Assembly: GCF_018139145.2 (NCBI RefSeq)
Contig: NC_059471.1
Location: 47,189,486-47,253,485, forward strand
Direction of reading: 5' to 3'
Origin: Gymnogyps californianus
Taxonomy: Eukaryota; Chordata; Aves; Accipitriformes; Cathartidae
DNA: 64,000 nucleotides
Shown here: one piece after another, positions 56,763-64,000 of the stretch
How the letters are laid out: the number at the start of each line of letters is the position of its first letter
Numbering within the stretch: position 1 is the first letter of the stretch
Program-made: the position numbers and the translations under genes
The notes under the pieces: model-generated
What the model was told of the DNA's origin: nothing
Databases searched by the model: none
The model's input: the letters and a program-made list of their open reading frames with translations, nothing else

Positions 56763-58399
56763 CTGATAGGGTGTCCCTGAGGAGATATTTGTGCAGTATG
56801 CTAATTTAGGTAGTAAAAGGTTTCACTGTTTTATGTACACCTGCAACACCGATTGTCACTTTATCCAAATGAAGTTCTTGTATTAGCACACTCTTTTGAA
56901 ACTATCAAACCTTCGCACAGATTTTTAGACTGAACTGGTGTGACCTACTGTTTTGAAAGGTGCTTGACAGCTCTGAGTTAAACAGGAAAATATCCCCTGT
57001 TGTGTAAAAGCATTTTCCTCTTCAGCTCTCCTTTTCTGCAATAGGCTGATTTCACTGTGCCAGACAAATTAGACTTGCAAAGGGTTAAGCAACTACACAG
57101 CCTAACAAATCTGTTAGAGTAGATTTTTGTTTTCCAAAGGGTAACAAAGAAATAAGTTCAACATATGTACATGTTTGTGTGCTTCTGACCCAGCATTCAT
57201 ATTTTGATAAGCATATTTGAATTAATTCAAGGTCATACGTGCTTTAGTGTTGGAAACATATATAGCACTTTGCAGGTTACTCCCCCCCGCCCCTCCTGTC
57301 TTTGTAATACACTTTGTAATACCACAGAGGGGAATTACTGGCTTGGTGCTAACAATTCCTTTCAGAGAATTGCACTGTGGAAATGTGTGCCACAGTGGAA
57401 AATATATCAAGATAATTCCCTCATCACTGCCTACCCACCCACCCGCTCCCTGTAGTCTGAGATGAACTGTCTAGTCACATATTCTAATGCTGCTTCTGGT
57501 AAAATGTTTGATTTTTTTTTTTCTTTCTCTCAGAGCAAAGCTCTTCTGGAGCCTATATTTATTCTGACATTTCTTTTTTTGGTGCATGCACATCACCTGT
57601 GAGAGGTTCTTTGTATATTGTCATTACTGATATCTTAAGAAATTCCAGAAGTGAAGAATATTTAAAGTGGATTCATGTGTGAGAGATTTTGTAGGATTTT
57701 TTTTTCAGAAGTTCCTCACTACTTTCTACTTAGCTCAGCGTCATAGTGATTTAAGAGAAACGTACTCATGTATAGGGTGTGTGCTGTGGGATAGGAACCA
57801 AGAAAAAAAATTAACCAACAAACGAAAATCTTTTGTTCTTAATGACAGAATATAATGGAAACCTAATCTCCTGCTGCATATTATCATCAGGCAAATTAGT
57901 TACACATATAATAAGGTTTTGCTGTATAAATTATAAATGAAATAAACAATTCTGTCACCATGGTGTGCAATGAATACACCACATGTTATATGTAAATATA
58001 TTAGTCATTTGCCTTTTGTTTATGTGTCACAGGAATCCATTTCCTTCATGGGGTAGTTCCTATTCCCTATGGGTTCTTACTAAAGTCATCTCAGCCCTTC
58101 ATGTACAAGCTTTTTAAAGCAGAATTACTGTCCTTTTTTTTTCCTTTTCGTTTTTCAGCCCAGTTTTAATAATGGCTGCTTTTGTGCCAGTTTCATTTAG
58201 TGCTTCAAACTGTAATTTTATCTGAGAGAGAGGAAGAAATAATAAGGAAAGCAGAAAGGGTCTACATGATATATCAGTACAATACAAAAAACATATTGAA
58301 ACCATTTTTTTATTTTAGGTTTTTTTCTTCAAAAATTAAAATATGTCCCATAAAACAACTATGCATATTTTTTCTCTTACCAAACCCTTCCTTCTTTAA
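56763..58399. other. Unique sequence, C-rich and T-rich runs
   Basis: C7GCCCC at about 57283, and T10 runs near 57511 and 57699. Nothing else is supported. Confidence 0.45.
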
Positions 58400-58960
58400 T
58401 GAGATAATCTGTTTTTAAGGAATGCATCGTTCAGTCTTTCTTTTCAAGGGGTGACATTTTTATTTTCCACGCATTACAGTATATGCAAGAATGATGTAAA
58501 TTCGGGCTTTTTCACTGGGCACTGCACACCAGCCTGAAAGCCCTTTGAAACCAACACAAGACGCAGCTACTCTCAGTGACTGATGGCTTTGACATACAGA
58601 TTCCAATCAATAATCCAGAATTTTATATTCAATCACATTCAGTTCACACTCATCAAGGATTATCTTTTGTGCTCCCATAGGCTTTTCTTGTCCTCCACAG
58701 GGAGACAGAGTTGAATTGAATATACCTCATTATATTTGGGATGGCTGTGGACCCTAATGGAAGAGGCAACACTTAGCACATAAGCAGACTAAACTTTCAT
58801 GATCAAGACCAGCTAAAAAGGATATTTGTCACTGCTATCTTCATTTCTCACACAGTGTCAGCCAACACTTTCTGCAGGGTGAATGATTGTACCTTGACAT
58901 TGTTTACAAGGCCAATTATATCTTTATTTTGAGAGCGATTCCAAAGGCTATTAGAAGAGA
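58400..58960. promoter_or_regulatory. Candidate conserved non-coding region
   Basis: Non-repetitive stretch with GGAATGCATCGTTCAG, CCACGCATTACAGTATATGC, GGCTTTTTCACTGGGC, ATTCCAATCAATAATCC, TTCAATCACATTCAG, TCATCAAGGATTATC and TACCTCATTATATTTGG. It is less TAAT-dense than the next block. Texture only. Confidence 0.3.
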
Positions 58961-59339
58961 TTTTTTTTGACTTGTTGTATTTTTATGGGGAGCAGAGGCA
59001 AGCAAGGATGCTGCTTTTGCAGTTTACTTGCAGCTATATCTCTGTGGAGGGCTTTTTTTCTTTTCTTTTTTTTTTTTTTAAACTGGAGCAGACAGTGGTT
59101 AGCAATGGAATACAAAAAAGCAATTCTACTGCCTCATAAGCCACAAAGTGGACTATGGAATTAACGTATGAGATGTTATTTCTAATTTATTTATCAGCTC
59201 TCTCTCAGTAGTACAAGTACTCTCGAAAGCACTTACGTATTTGAAGTCTCATAGAGAGATACCAGATAATGGGAAATGGTTTGCTGTGAGAAGTGATCTA
59301 CTTGAGTGCATAGAAGAAGCCTCTTTCTATCAAATATTT
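58961..59339. other. Spacer with a T-rich tract
   Basis: An interrupted poly-T tract at 59053-59080 (T7, C, T4, C, T14). The remainder is unique sequence. Confidence 0.6.
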
Positions 59340-60140
59340 CACGGGTAATGTTTTACTGTTTCTCCTAGATGGCATGCCATAGAGTGTAATAAATTTCAGT
59401 TTGTTTATATTCTGTGTCTGTATTTGCACTTTGGTGATTATATTTGAATTCATGAAAGATCCTTGTTTTTAAAAAAGAACTTTAGCATAATCTTCTCATT
59501 AATCCTGTCCTGTTTGTCTGTTATTAATAGGCCACTGTACAATGTATTCTGCTGCAAAACTCCACCAGGCATGACTAATTCAGATAATTAATTTGCTAGA
59601 ACATTAACACCATCAAATGAGCCTGCTAAACCGGTAAATTTAAAGTAAATTAAACTTAATTTGCAGGTTATTGCAATTAAGTCTGCCTTGTCTTTCTGAG
59701 GGATTTCAACATCCTCAGTATTTAAGAGGCAATCATAATGCATGCAAGTGGGCGGGCTTTTTTGCTAATTAACACGAGTCTAATCTGCTTTTCAATTAGG
59801 GTGGATGTTTATAATGTGCTGGTGACAGTGTTGCAATTCAGTACAGCATAACAGGAGTGCATGGCATAATTATAGCTGAAAAGAAAAGCTCATGCAGGGC
59901 CTGTTTAGGGGTTAATGAGACATTGGCAGCTTCCAGCTGAGGAGATTCAGCCAGTTTAGTGCAGCTTCAAGAGGAAACCACCCATAGGGGTTTCCTTTGA
60001 AGTGTCAAAAGGTCCCCTTGTTCTGGGTGGCTTATGTTTCATTTGTCTGAGTGGCATATCAAAAATTGATGAGCTGCCAGCAGCAGTCCTCATGACATTA
60101 ATTCACCAATTGTGTTTCTAATAGTTTCATCCTTAAATAC
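59340..60140. promoter_or_regulatory. Densest candidate conserved regulatory block
   Basis: Eight hundred bases with no repeats and unusually clustered sites: CAGATAATTAATTTGC (59581), GTTATTGCAATTAAGTC (59668), CATAATGCATGCAAGTGGGCGGG (59734-59756, octamer-like then GC box), GCTAATTAACACGAG (59764), TTTCAATTAGGG (59790), GTTGCAATTCAG, GGCATAATTATAGC (59862), GGGTTAATGAGACATTGGCAGC (59910) and CTTCCAGCTGAGG. AT-rich homeodomain cores, a CAGCTG E-box and an NF1-like TTGGCA recur. I would expect this block to align across amniotes, but this was not tested. Confidence 0.45.
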
Positions 60141-60388
60141 ATTTGGATGATGATAATGCTAAGAAAAATCAAGGTTCTGAAAACAATGAGAAGGTCTGTG
60201 CAGTTCCAAGTGTATACAGACTACGCAAATGCATCAGCTGCAAATGTTAATGATGCAGATGACCTACACTGCTTGTTATGAGCAGGAAGAAGACAAAGAT
60301 GTATTGTATATCCCTTCTCTGAACAGCATTCGAGCTGTGGCAGAGATGTGGCATTTATTGTTACTTAGGTTCTTGAAAAGCATAAAAT

Positions 60389-60456
60389 GGGTCAAATTCA
60401 TCCCTGAAGTAACTTCACTGGCTTCAGAGCAGCTATACCAGAGATGGATTTGGTCT
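60389..60456. repeat. Fold-back (palindromic) repeat, 68 bp
   Basis: Ends GGGTCAAATTCATC and GATGGATTTGGTCT are inverted, and about 20 of 31 arm positions pair overall around a CACTGGCTTCAGAG centre. Its CAAATTCATCCCTG arm differs from the copies at 6.6 and 14.6 kb, so it represents another subtype. It lies inside an 85-codon frame (60229-60486) that I therefore reject as a gene. Confidence 0.6.
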
Positions 60457-62739
60457 GTTATACTAAGAGTAAAGGAAAGAAAGTAAAAAAGCAGAGCTGT
60501 AAAGAGCAGTAGGCATCTCTAATGCAGATACAGGGTCTCCTCAGTCCACTTAAGCTATGTAGATCCCAATATACATACTGTGGTCCCGTATTGAGGTAAT
60601 GGAGGTTCTCAAACTTTTGTACAAAAATGAATGTTCATGATCAGACTGTACTGCTTGCCCACAGCAGTGGTAATGCTCGTTTCAGGGAATGTTAATTACA
60701 TGGACAAGCAAAAGTTACTAATGTATTTAAATAAATTTAAAATCCTGAAACAAAGAGAAGGGGCCATCAGTGTAAGACTGGCTAGCTAGAGCAGTCAGAG
60801 AATTCCTGATTTACTGGTTTTTCTACGGCATTAGCAACCACAGCAAGTAAGCATTATGTACTAGAGGAGAGTGCTTTAGTTGCTGGATGAGATGCAATTT
60901 CCAATATATGGTGTGCACCAAGTACCATGCTACATTCCTTTTTAAGCCCGGGAGCTGTACAATATAGGACTTTGATTTTTCATGTGTTGAACAGCAAAAA
61001 AACCACCCTAGTGTTATCACCTCCAAAAGTATTACTTGAACCTTTTATAACTTTCTGAAAGTTTTGTATGGAGACTGATGTTCACGAGGAAGATTCAGCC
61101 CATCTCACCAAAGGTTATTAATTAGACCTGCATCCACCCTATTTAATTTTAGGCAGTATGAGGCATCCAAGGTGGAAGCACAGTTACCCCATACTCCCAC
61201 AGGGCTATTGTAGATGCCATTCAACTCACCAAAAATTATATCATGATCTGGAAATGCCCTCTCTCTCCCTTGTCTATAAAAAAGTTTAGGCTGATTAGGC
61301 ATCTAACTTAAGTGCTTGCATTTAGGCAGGCAGAATAAAGGTCATTATCTGTTTGGGGGAGGGGACACATGCACCATTCTTTATATGAGTTGGGTGATCT
61401 CTTTTTGGGGTGTCTTCTGCTTGTGGAAGACCAAGACTTGCTAGTATCTCTTCATACTAAATGGATGCATAAGTGCTAAAGTTAGAGTGTTTGGAAGGTT
61501 TTTGGGTACTGCAGGAAGGAAGGGCTCTTCCTTTTTTTAATCTGAGATAATTCAAATGGTTGAACAAGCTGAGGAGTGTACGAATAGTGCCTCCAGTGAC
61601 AGATGACTGTATGTTAATTCAGTACCGTACCATAGTACTGTAAACATTGATTAAGTGTAGGTCAGTAAGACTAAATCCCCGTTGAGATTTTTTGTTTTGC
61701 TTCTCTGCCTGAACTTTTGACTGTGACTTGTGGTGTCATCAGTAAATGGAGTTTACTAAGATAAAAATACTACTACTGGTGGCAGAAGTGGCTTCTAAAT
61801 GACTAAAACACTCTTATCTGAGAAGCACTTTACCAACTCAGTACATGAACATATAGTTCAAGAGTACCTGACAGATTTTTGTATTTAAGCTCCGTGACTG
61901 AGCGCTCAAATGAGAAGGCAGGAAGTACCTGTGTCAGGAAGGCAAACTGTCTTGTTTCAGAGAGACTTTCTGTCGGTCTTTCCTGACCACCAAATGCAAG
62001 ATGACACAGGTACAGTTGAACCTGTTGTTATTCGCCAGCAGAGAAGGGAGTGCAAGTCCCTCAAGGAACACTGAAGGAATCCTGTACAAATCATACTAAA
62101 AAAAAAAAGATGCAAATGGCTTACGGTGCAAGTGTTTCCATCTTATGCTGAAAGAAAATAGCTGAATAAATAAGTGGATTAAATTATGTAGACAGTATTG
62201 GCAACAGAAGCCATGGTATTCAGTTTAAAGTACCATTTACTAACTTCTGTTCCCAAACTGATTTCACATTACCAGCTGTAACAACAGAAAGAAAAATTAT
62301 TTACCAAGTAGCTAAAGTACGTAAAAAAGTATATCTTGCTATACCTGCATTCAGGAGTAAGGTTCATTTGTTCATTTGTCCAGACATCAAGAGATTTTCA
62401 ACCATTTACAAACAAAGGTCATGAGAAATATGAGTGTAAAACCAAAAAGAAGGCACACAAACTACATCAGTTGTTGAAGACAGAGGGAAAATCCCACTGA
62501 TATCAACCAATAAAGACCATATAAAAAGTGTAAGGTCTCCTGTTCTTCTCTTATCAGAGATACAAAAAACTGCAATATGACAGTTCTGTAGAATATAAGG
62601 TGAGTAATGCCTGTGATCCACAGATCACTCAGCTCTGAAAAAGAAGGGACTACCCTTAGAAACACAGCACTATCTGCCACTTCTGCTAAACTCAGTACAC
62701 TTATAAACACAAAATCCCTCCAGAATTTTTAAAGGCCAA
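60457..62739. other. Unique sequence, nothing supported
   Basis: CAGTAC and GTACTG arms at 61620-61640. A10 at about 62099-62108. TTAGGCATCTAACTTAAGTGC at about 61294 resembles old LINE-tail words but stands alone. Confidence 0.4.
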
Positions 62740-62880
62740 GTTAGTGACTTCACTGGATGCAGTTTTGATGCAAGCGCACTGGCAGTGGAGATTAATGCAT
62801 TAGCTGCCAGTTAATTAACTGATACTGGTGAAATCTTCATCCTTCTTTTAACAGCATACCAATGGCATTTAAGGGGCTAT
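62740..62880. promoter_or_regulatory. Small candidate conserved element
   Basis: GAGATTAATGCATTAGCTGCC, AGTTAATTAACTGATAC (palindrome AGTTAATTAACT) and CAATGGCATTTAAGG within 110 bases. The 12-bp perfect palindrome and paired ATTAATGCATTA suggest dimeric homeodomain-type sites. Confidence 0.33.
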
Positions 62881-64000
62881 TAGGTAACCCAAGTTTTAAA
62901 TAGTGTATGGGGTATAACATAGCACATTCACAGAAGAAAAGATGCATTAGAAAGATTAAAGTACGCATTCCTCTCCCAGCTCTCTACCTACCTGTCCTCT
63001 GGGATCACAGCAACACAGTGGTGCCAGGTCTTGTGTTGATTTTCAGTCTGTTCTCTGTGGGAGTCTTCCAGCACTCCTGTCTTATAATCTAGGCAAAGGA
63101 GCAGAAACTCTGAGAACTTCTTTTATGTAGATCCCTAATATCATTCAAAAACTTGATGGGGCATTTTTTTTTTTAGCTGGCTGAGTTTTTCAGAGAGTTT
63201 GGCTCTTGGAAAAGATCGGTTGTACAAGAATTAACGCTTTAAAATTGCGGCCATGAAAGAGAGGATACCTGGTCTTGCTACACTTGATGTGACTATCAGT
63301 GCATAAATTAACCAATGCACTTCACACTAGCTGGTTTCAAAAGTTTATTAGTTCTTTCACTTGCTTTTGGGGTATGGAGAAGTTTGATCAAAGCTTTGAC
63401 ATGAACATACAGTTACTAAGAAGCAATATATAAACAATAAACACTATTATTTGTTAAGTGTAATAAATGTGCTTGAAAGTAGCAGCATACTTAAAACTTC
63501 AGTGTTGACATGTCAGGAGGGCAATATCTTGGGCCTTCAGAGGGAACACTGTTGCACATTAATACCTTTTCCTGGTGTCTTGGGGTAACATATAACTGAA
63601 GTGGGATTATCTGAAGTTAAAGGTGATTGATAAAAGGCTGAAGTGGCCCTAAAGGATAGTTTGCAGGTAAGCATGCCCCTCTCTGACTTCCATTTAGCAC
63701 AGTTCCTTTGGTCTGGATGAGAAAGGGAGTGGCCAGGGTAAAACTAACCACTAACCTCTTACGACAAATGAGGTTAATAAATTGATGGGCAATCAGAAGA
63801 TAGGGACAATTGCCATGGCTAGATACTCATTTACAGTTTTTCATGGGGATTGAGTCCAAAGGCTCAGCGGACACCTTTATAGTGGAGGATTTATAAATAT
63901 TTGAATAAGTTCACTAAAAGGGAAAAGTAATTCATTAGAACAGCTCTTTCTGCATGGTACCATGGTGTTCATAAAGCGTAACAAAGATCTGCTTAAATGC
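62881..64000. other. Unique sequence to the window end
   Basis: A T10 run at about 63164 and no repeat or credible frame. TTTATAAATATTTGAATAAG near 63890 is AT-rich only. Confidence 0.45.

Larger units (their letters stand above)
1..64000. other. Avian non-coding DNA, no host gene supported
   Basis: Open frames are short, scattered over all six frames, and mostly rich in residues typical of translated AT-rich DNA (F, L, K, S, I, Y). None shows a protein family I recognise apart from mobile-element remnants. By my own rough estimate, 64 kb at about 38% GC should give one or two stop-free stretches of 120 or more codons by chance, so the longest frames outside repeats (117, 121 and 124 codons) are not evidence of genes. 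The CR1 3' ends and two bird-type LTRs identify the lineage. Small exons embedded in introns cannot be excluded by eye. Confidence 0.75.

Noticed and set aside
60229..60486. 85-codon plus-strand frame as a gene
   Set aside because: Its second half is the fold-back repeat at 60389-60456.
61290..61330. TTAGGCATCTAACTTAAGTGC as an old LINE tail
   Set aside because: Short isolated word; similar words at 3.2 and 33.3 kb are too diverged to show a family by eye.
1..64000. CRISPR array, tRNA, rRNA or bacterial operon
   Set aside because: No regularly spaced direct repeats, no cloverleaf with a B-box outside the SINE relics, no long co-directional frames.

Overview
The window looks like non-coding DNA from a bird genome. 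It is AT-rich, and I found no open reading frame that I would defend as a host protein-coding gene, no tRNA or rRNA, and no bacterial or viral genome architecture. The avian assignment rests on the repeats. There are two CR1 LINE fragments with the usual avian 3' end (an ATTCTATG-type octamer tail), and two solo long terminal repeats of endogenous-retrovirus families that I recognise as common in bird genomes. I cannot name the species, chromosome or flanking genes.

Layout. 1-15.9 kb: mostly unique sequence with several candidate conserved non-coding elements, one MIR-like SINE relic and a series of decayed palindromic (fold-back) repeats at 6.6, 7.3, 7.5 and 14.6 kb. 15.92-16.51 kb: a complete minus-strand solo LTR with perfect 5-bp target-site duplications. 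19-22 kb: a (CTCCT)n array, then a half fold-back copy at 20.1 kb and the largest fold-back element (220 bp) at 21.6 kb. 24.8-25.3 kb: a broken reverse-transcriptase relic whose peptide motifs look like the L1/Tx1 clade rather than CR1, which is unexpected in a bird. 30-32 kb: candidate conserved elements. 32.5-36.8 kb: SINE relics and a short CR1. 41.2-41.8 kb: another candidate conserved block. 44.96 kb: the tip of a third LTR. 47.4 kb: a TG/TA microsatellite. 50.98-51.86 kb: a second solo LTR with internal 41-bp repeats. 55.9-56.8 kb: a longer CR1 fragment that includes the end of its ORF2. 58.4-60.1 kb: the densest candidate conserved regulatory block, followed by another fold-back copy at 60.4 kb.

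Function. Nothing here forms an operon or pathway. The most economical reading is an intergenic gene desert, or a very long intron, carrying dispersed regulatory elements rich in homeodomain-type TAAT cores. The claim that those blocks are conserved is inference, because no alignment was available. The most unusual items are the L1-like relic and the dispersed set of amniote-type fold-back repeats with related GGGCC-type ends. I found no previously undescribed functional system.
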